In this document: piece after piece, positions 1 to 7,648 of the stretch | How positions within the stretch are numbered: the first letter of the stretch is position 1 | How the letters are laid out: each line of letters starts with the position of its first letter | DNA from: Actinomycetota bacterium | GTDB taxonomy: Bacteria > Actinomycetota > Actinomycetes > Nanopelagicales > Nanopelagicaceae | Assembly (NCBI GenBank): GCA_027728065.1 | Contig: JAQBVO010000004.1 | Location: 1 to 64,000 of the forward strand | Direction: 5' to 3' | DNA length: 64,000 bases | Translations under genes and position numbers: made by a program | Notes under the pieces: model-generated | What the model saw: the letters and a program-made list of their open reading frames with translations, nothing else | What the model was told of the DNA's origin: nothing | Databases searched by the model: none

Positions 1-66
1 TTGTATTCGAATAATTGCCAAGATTGCACCGAGATAACCAACTGAAAGAAGTGGTGCGGTAATCAT
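1..66 (-). other. Possible partial membrane-protein coding fragment (edge of window), antisense to the sdhB reading direction
   Basis: Minus strand from about 66 to 1 reads M-ITAPLLSVGYLGAILAIIRIQ without a stop. The sdhB frame on the plus strand has a TAA at 35-37. Confidence 0.35.
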
Positions 67-637
67 GGAGATTAATGGCAAGCCTCGCTTGGCCTGTATG
101 ACGCAAGTGGCATCTTTTGATGAGAATGAAACTATTACAGTAACTCCGCTTCGCGCCTTTCCAATTATCAAGGATCTAGTCGCTGATGTCTCCTTTAACT
201 ATAAGAAGGCGATGGAGATTCCGGCTTTTGCACCTCCTAAAGATTTGGCCCCAGGTGAGGCCCGCATGGAACAGATCGATGTCGAGCGCAGCCAAGAGTT
301 CCGCAAGTGCATCGAATGTTTCCTCTGCCAAGATACCTGCCATGTAATCCGCGATCACGAAGAGAATAAAGAATCCTTTGCTGGGCCACGCTTCTTTATC
401 CGTATCGCAGAGCTTGATATGCACCCGCTAGATATTTTAAAGAACCGCAAGCGCACCGCTCAGGAAGAGCATGGGTTAGGAATGTGCAACATCACCAAGT
501 GCTGTACCGAGGTCTGCCCAGAACATATTCGTATTACCGATAACGCCATCATTCCTATGAAGGAGCGCGTAGTTGATATTAAGTACGACCCAGCTCGTAT
601 GTTCGCCGGGCTTTTGAAGCGAGAAAAGCGCAGCTAG
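65..637 (+). CDS. sdhB: Succinate dehydrogenase/fumarate reductase iron-sulfur subunit, 5'-truncated
   Basis: Cys motifs CIECFLCQDTC and CNITKCCTEVCPEHI typical of SdhB/FrdB C-terminal Fe-S domains. The N-terminal 2Fe-2S ferredoxin part is missing upstream of 'MEINGKPRLACMTQ'. Confidence 0.85.
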   Translation: MEINGKPRLACMTQVASFDENETITVTPLRAFPIIKDLVADVSFNYKKAMEIPAFAPPKDLAPGEARMEQIDVERSQEFRKCIECFLCQDTCHVIRDHEENKESFAGPRFFIRIAELDMHPLDILKNRKRTAQEEHGLGMCNITKCCTEVCPEHIRITDNAIIPMKERVVDIKYDPARMFAGLLKREKRS

Positions 638-1020
638 CGAGTTAAAATTCGCTGCATCCACTTCTCCACATCATCAGGGTGGCGGGGAATATTTTCGCTT
701 AGATTCCGGTATCCATCAGCAGTCACAACGACATCATCTTCAATGCGAATTCCGATACCCCGGTACTCGGCGAGAAAAAGCTCGTCATCAGGTTGTATAT
801 AGAGACCTGGTTCAACTGTGAAGACCATTCCTTCACGAAGAGGTGCATCGAGATACATCTCTTTACGAGCATGCGCGCAATCGTGAACATCTAGACCCAG
901 ATGATGGCTAACTGCATGTAGCGTCTGATTATATCGACGTTTTAAAATATGCAATTCCAGCGGTGTTATCTTCATCGACATACAAAATAGATGATGCGAG
1001 CCCTTTATCGCGCAGATAAA
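634..1020 (-). pseudogene. pepP: Xaa-Pro aminopeptidase (aminopeptidase P) C-terminal remnant
   Basis: ORF 634-981 has SHHLGLDVHDC...LREGMVFTVEPGLYI...GIGIRIEDDVVVT, typical of the M24 aminopeptidase P C-terminus. The N-terminal part is absent. Upstream peptide VIYLRDKGLASSILYVDE lies in another frame, suggesting a frameshift. The stop overlaps the convergent sdhB stop in a shared CTAG. Confidence 0.7.
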
Positions 1021-2052
1021 TCACTTGGGTTTAACTGAGAATGAACTCTGACGCACAATAAGCTCTGGAACCAAATTAATAGAGAGTTTCTTTGAGTCTA
1101 TTTTTCCGACAGAATTCCTCATAGCGATAAGTAGTTCAACACTTTTTTTGCCGATTACATTGAAGTCCTGTCGTACGGTTGTTAACGAGATGGTATCAAG
1201 TCCAGCAATTCCGATATCGTCATAGCCGACTATAGATACGCGTTGGTTGGAATTTAGAACTTTCCCATGTAATAAAGTTTGCTGTATGCCTACTGCAATC
1301 AAATCATTTCCTGCAATAATTCCAGTCGGTCGCGACTTTGCGGGCATTTTTTCTATCGCTCTGGCAGCGGCTATTCCAGCTTCAAGACTGTTGCCGTCTG
1401 TCTCAAAGTGCGTCACTGTTACCGTGGATTTCTTTGGAATAGCACTTTTTATTCCCGCTAAACGATCTTGGAAAGCCTGAATCTTTAATGGTCCACAGAC
1501 GAAATAGATATTCTTATGCGAAAGTGAAAGTAAGTGTTTCATCGCGAGCGCTCCGCCAGTGTTGTCGCTGAATGTTACATGTGGGATTTCCGGTACATCT
1601 TGCGCGCCAATAATCACAATTGGCGTACCTCTCGCCTGAATCTGCCGCGCGTATTTGACGTTTTCTCCTGAAATTGTGGCAAATACAATCCCTGCCAGCC
1701 GAAGCTCTTCAAAGAGCTTCAAATTCTCTAGCTCTACTGAAGTCGATTCTCCAGAGCTGGCAACCAAGAGGTTGTAGCCATTCTCTGCAGCCTCTCTCTT
1801 TGCTCCACTGGCAATCTCAGAGTAAGCAGGGTTGGTTATGTCATGAACAATCAAGCCATAGACGGCATTTGATTTGGAGCGGATGCTTGCTGCACCACGA
1901 TTTCGAATGTAACCCAACTCGGCTATAGATTCCTCAACACGCTTCCTAATCATGGGATCAACCGTGGGGAGGTTATTCAAGACGTTTGAGACGGTCCCGA
2001 TGGACACCTGAGCGTGTTTTGCGACATCAGTAATTCGAGATCGCCTGACCAT
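1021..2052 (-). CDS. LacI-family transcriptional regulator (ORF can extend to 2070)
   Basis: N-terminal HTH 'RITDVAKHAQVSIGTVSNVLNN' and a periplasmic-binding-like effector domain. Divergent from the sugar ABC operon. Confidence 0.93.
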   Translation of the reverse strand: MVRRSRITDVAKHAQVSIGTVSNVLNNLPTVDPMIRKRVEESIAELGYIRNRGAASIRSKSNAVYGLIVHDITNPAYSEIASGAKREAAENGYNLLVASSGESTSVELENLKLFEELRLAGIVFATISGENVKYARQIQARGTPIVIIGAQDVPEIPHVTFSDNTGGALAMKHLLSLSHKNIYFVCGPLKIQAFQDRLAGIKSAIPKKSTVTVTHFETDGNSLEAGIAAARAIEKMPAKSRPTGIIAGNDLIAVGIQQTLLHGKVLNSNQRVSIVGYDDIGIAGLDTISLTTVRQDFNVIGKKSVELLIAMRNSVGKIDSKKLSINLVPELIVRQSSFSVKPK

Positions 2053-2087
2053 GTACACACCTCCCACCAAAAAATATCAAAAATTTC

Positions 2088-2131
2088 TTGACAAATGTAG
2101 GGCTGGCCTCTACGTTGATGAAATGATTCAT
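2088..2131 (+). promoter_or_regulatory. Candidate promoter (-35 TTGACA 2088-2093; weak -10 TACGTT 2111-2116) with near-palindromic candidate operator ATGAAATGATTCAT (2118-2131)
   Basis: TTGACA with 17-bp spacing, followed by an inverted-repeat-like motif, in the gap between divergent lacI and the SBP gene. Confidence 0.4.
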
Positions 2132-2269
2132 ATAAGAGCGTGGAAAAAGCCGAGGAGGCTTCCTATCGTGCCGGACTCTATTGGATATGAGGGTTTCCTT
2201 CAAATTTACCCATTTGGAGGAGCACAAAGGTAATCAACAATCATCAACCGAAGTAAGGAGATAAGGGAA

Positions 2270-3622
2270 ATGGCAGGGATAATAATGAATGATCAAAAGA
2301 GAGTGGCCTACCGCTCGCGATTCAAGGTGTTACTGACGGCTATCTTGCTGCCCCTAACGCTGATAGTGGCAACATCTCCATCAGCTTCGGCTGAACCGAC
2401 TGTAGTCAATTGGTGGACCTGGAATGCAGGTGCTGGCGTGGAGAGGGATAATCCGTTCATCAAGGCTTTTGAAGAAGCCAACCCGGATATAAAGATAGAA
2501 ATACGTAATTTAGAGTACGAACAATATAAGAATGCTTTGCGACTCGCTGTTACTACAGGTGAAGGCCCAGACGTCTTTGGCATTCAAGTCGGACCACTTA
2601 CTGACCAATATGCGAGTTCAGCGGAGGACTTAACAAGCTATATGAACAAGTCAGCTCTTGGCGCAACTTGGAAGAAGAAGATGGTTGGAGCCAATCAGCT
2701 CGCATCCGGTGGCAAGCAGGTAGCTGCACCTTGGTACATCAGCGCTGCTGGTCTCCTCTGGTACAACAAGACCCTCTTTAAAAAGAACAAAGTCGCAGTG
2801 CCAACAGATTTAGCTTCATTTAATGCGGCTTGCGCAAAGTTTAAGGCTGTAAAGATCAATTGCTTTATTCACGGCGCGAAAGATTCTTGGGTCAATCTAG
2901 ATATGTTCCAGGCAATCTCAAACCAGCTTGCTCCTGGTGATTTTTACGAGGCTATCAAGGGAGAGAAGAAGTTCAATACTCCTACTTACCGTAAGGCATT
3001 CTCTACTTGGCGCTCTCTCTTCACAACAGGTTTGATTCAGAAAGGCGCTTTGGGTACTCCACAGTATATGGATGCATACGATTCATATATGAAGGGCGAA
3101 TCAGCGATGATTTTCCTCGGTAGCTGGCAAAACCCACAGATGACCAAAACAGCTGCGGCACTTAACGCAAAAACCTATGCGGGCACAAAAGCGGGCAAAT
3201 TCGTTCACATGGCAGTGCCAATGCCGGGATTAGTTGCAAATGCTAAGACTGGAGCACTCTATGGTGGGCCAGATCTAGGTTACGCGATGTCTAGCTCTTC
3301 CAAGAATAAGGAAGCTGCATGGAAATGGATTGAGTTCCTGACAATCGGTGACGGTCAGAAGATCATGGGTGGTCTAGGTAATCAGCCAGCTAATATCGAT
3401 GTTCCAATCGACACAAGTGACTTCTTGTCATCTAGCCAAAAGGCTGTTATCAAAATGCAAGCTAAGGCTCTAGCCACCATGATCGGCCAGCGTGAGATTC
3501 CAAACGCTGACGTTCAAAAGGCCCTAGCTGATGCCCTTTCGGCAGTTGCAGCAGGACAGCAATCAGCGCGTGCTGCAGCTGTTGCAGTTCAGAAAGCTAT
3601 CAATCTAGCGTACGGCCTGTAG
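2270..3622 (+). CDS. Sugar ABC transporter substrate-binding protein (family 1)
   Basis: Signal peptide, 'TVVNWWTWNAG...NPFIKAFEEANPDIKIEI', typical extracellular SBP family 1. Alternative start at 2285. Confidence 0.92.
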   Translation: MAGIIMNDQKRVAYRSRFKVLLTAILLPLTLIVATSPSASAEPTVVNWWTWNAGAGVERDNPFIKAFEEANPDIKIEIRNLEYEQYKNALRLAVTTGEGPDVFGIQVGPLTDQYASSAEDLTSYMNKSALGATWKKKMVGANQLASGGKQVAAPWYISAAGLLWYNKTLFKKNKVAVPTDLASFNAACAKFKAVKINCFIHGAKDSWVNLDMFQAISNQLAPGDFYEAIKGEKKFNTPTYRKAFSTWRSLFTTGLIQKGALGTPQYMDAYDSYMKGESAMIFLGSWQNPQMTKTAAALNAKTYAGTKAGKFVHMAVPMPGLVANAKTGALYGGPDLGYAMSSSSKNKEAAWKWIEFLTIGDGQKIMGGLGNQPANIDVPIDTSDFLSSSQKAVIKMQAKALATMIGQREIPNADVQKALADALSAVAAGQQSARAAAVAVQKAINLAYGL

Positions 3623-3628
3623 TGGCAA

Positions 3629-3675
3629 ATCTAGTAGGGAGCCCGGTCCGATTGTAAAGGGGCTCCCTACTAGAT
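3629..3675 (+). terminator. Strong hairpin between SBP and permease genes (attenuator/mRNA stabiliser candidate)
   Basis: Perfect 16-bp inverted repeat ATCTAGTAGGGAGCCC (3629-3644) / GGGCTCCCTACTAGAT (3660-3675). Confidence 0.75.
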
Positions 3676-3697
3676 CCACTCTTTTAATGGGAAGACT

Positions 3698-4573
3698 TTG
3701 ATGAAGCGCAATCAGAATGGGATAGGACTAATCTTCATTTCTCCTTCCCTTATTTTGGTTGGTGTCGTTGTCTATTTCGGTATCGCCTACACTTTTTGGG
3801 GCTCTACACGGGAATGGTCAGATATTCGAAGCCCCTCGACAAGTATTGGATTCGCCAATTTTGAGAAAATGGCCCAGGATCCAACTGTTTACATGGCCCT
3901 TAAGCACATTCTTATTTTTGGATTCCTGACAGTTTTAATCCAAATGAGTCTTGGTTTTTTCGCTGCTGTCATGCTCAGTGGCGACACAATAATTGCAAGA
4001 AACATTCATAAAACTTTTATATTCTTACCTGTAATCATTTCTCCAGCGGTAACAGCCATCTCTTTCCGACAACTTATGTCACCGGATGGAGAAATCAATT
4101 CTTTTCTTAGATTTATTGGCTTGGGGTTTCTTCAACAGGAGTGGCTCGCTGATACAAGAGTTACGTTGTTTAGCCTGGTAATTATCAATATCTGGCAATG
4201 GACAAGTTTTAGTTTCATCCTTTACCAAGCCGCACTATCACAGTTAGACCAAGAAATTCTTGAGGCGGCAGAAATAGATGGTGCAAACTATAGACAAGTA
4301 ATCACAAGAATAATTGCACCCCAATTAAAGGGTACTCATCTGACTCTGATAATCATGGGTTTTATTGGATCAATGAAGACATTCGAATTACCATTCTTAG
4401 TTACCGGAGGAGGGCCTGCCGGTAGCACTGAATTCCTTACAACATACATTTTTGATCAAACAGTGTCGAGATTTAAATTTGGATACGGCTCCACTCTCTC
4501 CGTACTGCTATGCATACTTTCAATCACATTTACTGTGGTTTTGCTACGGAATTCACGGCAAAGGAATATGTGA
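3698..4573 (+). CDS. Carbohydrate ABC transporter permease (MalF-like)
   Basis: Multi-TM protein with EAA-like motif 'EAAEIDGANYRQVITRIIAPQLKG', following an SBP gene. Confidence 0.92.
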   Translation: MMKRNQNGIGLIFISPSLILVGVVVYFGIAYTFWGSTREWSDIRSPSTSIGFANFEKMAQDPTVYMALKHILIFGFLTVLIQMSLGFFAAVMLSGDTIIARNIHKTFIFLPVIISPAVTAISFRQLMSPDGEINSFLRFIGLGFLQQEWLADTRVTLFSLVIINIWQWTSFSFILYQAALSQLDQEILEAAEIDGANYRQVITRIIAPQLKGTHLTLIIMGFIGSMKTFELPFLVTGGGPAGSTEFLTTYIFDQTVSRFKFGYGSTLSVLLCILSITFTVVLLRNSRQRNM

Positions 4574-5364
4574 TGTCCACACGAATCTCGAAAAATAAGC
4601 GAATTCTTCAGAATGTTGTGATGGTTGCCTTTGTAATTCCTTTTGTCTTCCCGTTAATTTCTGTTATAGCCAGATCAGCGCAAGGCGAAGGGTTTATCGT
4701 CAATTACAAAGCAGTCTTTCTCAGGAGCCCATTCTTCCAATTCGCAGCGAATAGCTTGTATATAGCATTTTTCACAGTGCTTATCACCTTTATCACCACA
4801 ATGCTTAGCGCATATGCATTCTCTAAAATCAACTTTAGGGGACGCTCTACCTTATTCATTTTGCTTCTCGGCGGTTTGGTTCTGCCGAGCATTGCTCTGG
4901 TTGTTCCGCTCTTTATTATGGTGGCAAAACTAGGTGCTTTTAATACATATTGGGCGGTAATTATTCCGCTTGCTGCAGGAGCAATACCGTTCAATCTTTT
5001 GCTGGCTAAGAACTACATGGATTCAATTCAAAACGAAATAGTAGAAGCAGCAGAAATCGATGGCTGCAATAAGCTCCAAGTCTTCATCAGAATAATTCTC
5101 CCACTTTCAAAGCCGATTTCTTCTGTAATCGTAATCTTGACGTTTCTGGCATCTTGGAATGAATTTTTCTTACCCGTGCTATTCATACAGGATCCAACGA
5201 AACAAGTTGTGGCTCAAGTACCCCAGTATTTTTCAAGTATTTACACTTCGGATTATCCAAAAATATTTGCGGCATTGATTCTGATTAGCTTACCCACCTT
5301 AATTCTTTACTTAGTATTTCAAAAGAACTTTGAAAGAGGACTATCAGCAGGAGCGGTCAAATGA
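4573..5364 (+). CDS. Carbohydrate ABC transporter permease (MalG-like)
   Basis: Motif 'EAAEIDGCNKLQVFIRIILPLSKP'. Overlaps the upstream stop via ATGTGATG; the track ORF starts at 4510 but the MSTRISK start is at 4573. Confidence 0.92.
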   Translation: MSTRISKNKRILQNVVMVAFVIPFVFPLISVIARSAQGEGFIVNYKAVFLRSPFFQFAANSLYIAFFTVLITFITTMLSAYAFSKINFRGRSTLFILLLGGLVLPSIALVVPLFIMVAKLGAFNTYWAVIIPLAAGAIPFNLLLAKNYMDSIQNEIVEAAEIDGCNKLQVFIRIILPLSKPISSVIVILTFLASWNEFFLPVLFIQDPTKQVVAQVPQYFSSIYTSDYPKIFAALILISLPTLILYLVFQKNFERGLSAGAVK

Positions 5365-5395
5365 TTGATCAATCCATTAACGAAAGGCACGAAAA

Positions 5396-6517
5396 ATGAA
5401 ATACGACGTAGCGGCTTATATTTGGCCTTCATATACAGGTGACGAACCAAGAACAAGAATGTTCTGGCCAGACGGTATAGGTGAATGGCAAACCGTGAAG
5501 CTTGCTACAGCTAAATTTGAAGGTCACACCTGGCCTCGTAAGCCGCTCTGGGGCTATGTCAACGAAGCTGATCCTGGCGTGATGGAGATGCAAATTGAAG
5601 AGGCAGTAAAACATGGTGTTAACGTCTTTATCTACGATTGGTACTGGTACGACGGGAGACCATTCCTAGAGAATTGCCTTAACGATGGATTCTTAGGCGC
5701 GAAGAATAGAAATAAAATGAAATTCTTTCTCATGTGGGCACAGCATGATGTGACACATTTATGGGATCGAAGAATTTCAAATTATCAAGATAACATAATC
5801 TGGCAAGGACGTGTACCTTTAGAGGAGTACCAAATTCTTGCTCGCCGGATGATTGAGAAGTATTTCTCGCTCCCTGAGTATTACCAGATTGACGGAAAAC
5901 CAGTCTTAATGATTTACGACCTTGGAATTTTCCTCGAAGGATTTAAAACTCTGGAAGAAGCAATCGAAGGTGTTAAGTGGTTTGATAATGAGGCTAAAAA
6001 GAATGGGTTAAGTGGTGTCCATTTTCAGATGTGTCGCTGGGATAGTCGATCATTTAAAGTTAATTTCGAAGGCAAGAACATAGAGATGCCTTTCGGTGAG
6101 ATTCTGGAAAAGTTAGGTTTTGAGAGCTACACGCATTACCAGTTTGTACATTTCCAAGATATGAATCGAGAGTATTCGACTATTTTCAAAGATGTTGAGA
6201 AAGAGTGGGAGAAACTTCCGCAGGAATCTTCACTCCCCTATTTTCCACATGTATCAATGGGTTGGGACAACACACCTCGATACATCAAATATTCACCCGA
6301 AGATCCTGTTCGGGGTGCAGTGGTCAAGAATGCGACTCCTGAAAATATAGAGATAGCCCTGCGTGCGGCTAAGGATTATGTGGATAAGCATCCGAATCAA
6401 CCGCCTTTGATTACTCTCAATAGCTGGAACGAATGGACCGAAACTAGCTATTTGCAGCCGGATGATTTATATGGCTACGGCTATTTAAAGGCTGTGAAGA
6501 AAGTTTTTCTGGATTAA
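5396..6517 (+). CDS. Glycoside hydrolase family 99-like (WbsX-like) protein
   Basis: 'YDVAAYIWPSYTGDEPRTRMFWPDGIGEWQTVKLA...PLWGYVNEADPGVMEMQIEEAVKHGVNVFIYDWYWYDGRPF' and 'PPLITLNSWNEWTETSYLQP' are typical of the WbsX/GH99-like family. No evident signal peptide. Confidence 0.88.
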   Translation: MKYDVAAYIWPSYTGDEPRTRMFWPDGIGEWQTVKLATAKFEGHTWPRKPLWGYVNEADPGVMEMQIEEAVKHGVNVFIYDWYWYDGRPFLENCLNDGFLGAKNRNKMKFFLMWAQHDVTHLWDRRISNYQDNIIWQGRVPLEEYQILARRMIEKYFSLPEYYQIDGKPVLMIYDLGIFLEGFKTLEEAIEGVKWFDNEAKKNGLSGVHFQMCRWDSRSFKVNFEGKNIEMPFGEILEKLGFESYTHYQFVHFQDMNREYSTIFKDVEKEWEKLPQESSLPYFPHVSMGWDNTPRYIKYSPEDPVRGAVVKNATPENIEIALRAAKDYVDKHPNQPPLITLNSWNEWTETSYLQPDDLYGYGYLKAVKKVFLD

Positions 6518-6521
6518 ACCT

Positions 6522-7016
6522 TTGCAGCATTCACCAACGCAATTGTTGCACGATGAAGTAACTCGCGTTATTGGGCTGCAGACACAGTTCTCAGCAGATT
6601 TGATAGGTCTGCCTATCATTGATCCATTGTTGACCTGGCAAATTTCATCTGACCGCATAGATGCCGTGCAAGTTGGATATGAGATTTCTTCAATCGGTGA
6701 AGATGGTTCTGTTGTTACTTCCCCTGCTACAACAAGTTCAGAGCAGATTGAAATTCTCGCAAAGGGACATATCTCGAAAGCTCAAGAAATTCGCCAACTA
6801 CGTGTTCGTGTCGCAACACAGTATGGCTGGAGTGATTACAGCCCATTCGCAACATTTGAGACTGGACTTGTTTCCGGAAATGATTTTATAGGACGCGCTA
6901 TCGGAGATGACTCACTTCACTCCGCGCCTCCACCGATACCTACAAACTTGCCTCAGATGAAACCAGATATCAAACTAATTGTGAAAATTGCTCTCGATAC
7001 TTTGGGTGCTAAGTAA
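6522..7016 (+). pseudogene. Truncated alpha-L-rhamnosidase-like N-terminal domain (TTG start)
   Basis: 'IIDPLLTWQISSDRIDAVQVGYEI...LRVRVATQYGWSDYSPFATFETGLV' resembles the bacterial alpha-L-rhamnosidase N-terminal domain pattern (PLLSW...QTAY.I...WRVRV....WS....FETGL). No catalytic domain follows. Confidence 0.55.
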
Positions 7017-7062
7017 GAAATAGAAAAGTCGCACTATTAGCTCCAATAGTTAGCTGACATTC

Positions 7063-7086
7063 AAACAACTTTGCGAAGTTGTTTGT
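7063..7086. repeat. Perfect inverted repeat / hairpin at the end of the cassette
   Basis: CAAACAACTT-TGCG-AAGTTGTTTG. Confidence 0.7.
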
Positions 7087-7194
7087 GGTTGAAATCTGCC
7101 CATAGAACTGCCCACATTTGCCCATGGATTACCCATAAAAACATCTAAATCTGCGACAGGTTATGTAACAACTTGTACAACGAAAATGCAGAAA

Positions 7195-7223
7195 GGTGAG
7201 CGTAGTTTTAACCTACGCCCACC
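7195..7223 (-). terminator. Rho-independent terminator of rnpB
   Basis: Minus strand GGTGGGCGTAGG-TTAAAA-CTACGCTCACC followed by TTTCTGCATTTT, just 3' of rnpB. Confidence 0.75.
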
Positions 7224-7232
7224 TAATTTGAA

Positions 7233-7582
7233 GAAGAGTCGCCCTATAAGCCGGATCCTGTCCTCTTGCGAGGGATCACCATCCATCTAGATCTGTAATT
7301 GCTTACAGATTCAAGCAACCTACCCGTTGACTCGAGCGAGCAACTCTCAAATGCCAACTGCGTGGTCTTGCTTCAGGCGGGGTTTACATAGCTAACTGCA
7401 TTGCTGCAATTACTGGTGGTCTCTTACACCACCGTTTCACCCTTACCAACTTTCGTTGGCGGTTTACTTTCTGTTGCACTGTTCCCGCGGATTGCTCCGG
7501 GTGGGAGTTACCCACCGCCTTGCTCTGCGAAGTCCGGACTTTCCTCGGTACTTTCGTAACGCGGTGATCCGGGCGACTCTTC
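7233..7582 (-). ncRNA. rnpB: RNase P RNA, bacterial class A
   Basis: P1 pairing GAAGAGTCGCCC / GGGCGACTCTTC; conserved 'GAGGAAAGTCCGGACTTCGCAGAGC', 'ACAGTGCAACAGAAAGTAAACCGCC', 'GGACAGGATCCGGCTTATAGGGCGAC'. Confidence 0.95.
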
Positions 7583-7648
7583 AGCCACAAGGATACTTGC
7601 ATAATTGCTCTTCTTGTAATCCCTTTAAAAATAGGCCACAGTTCACGG

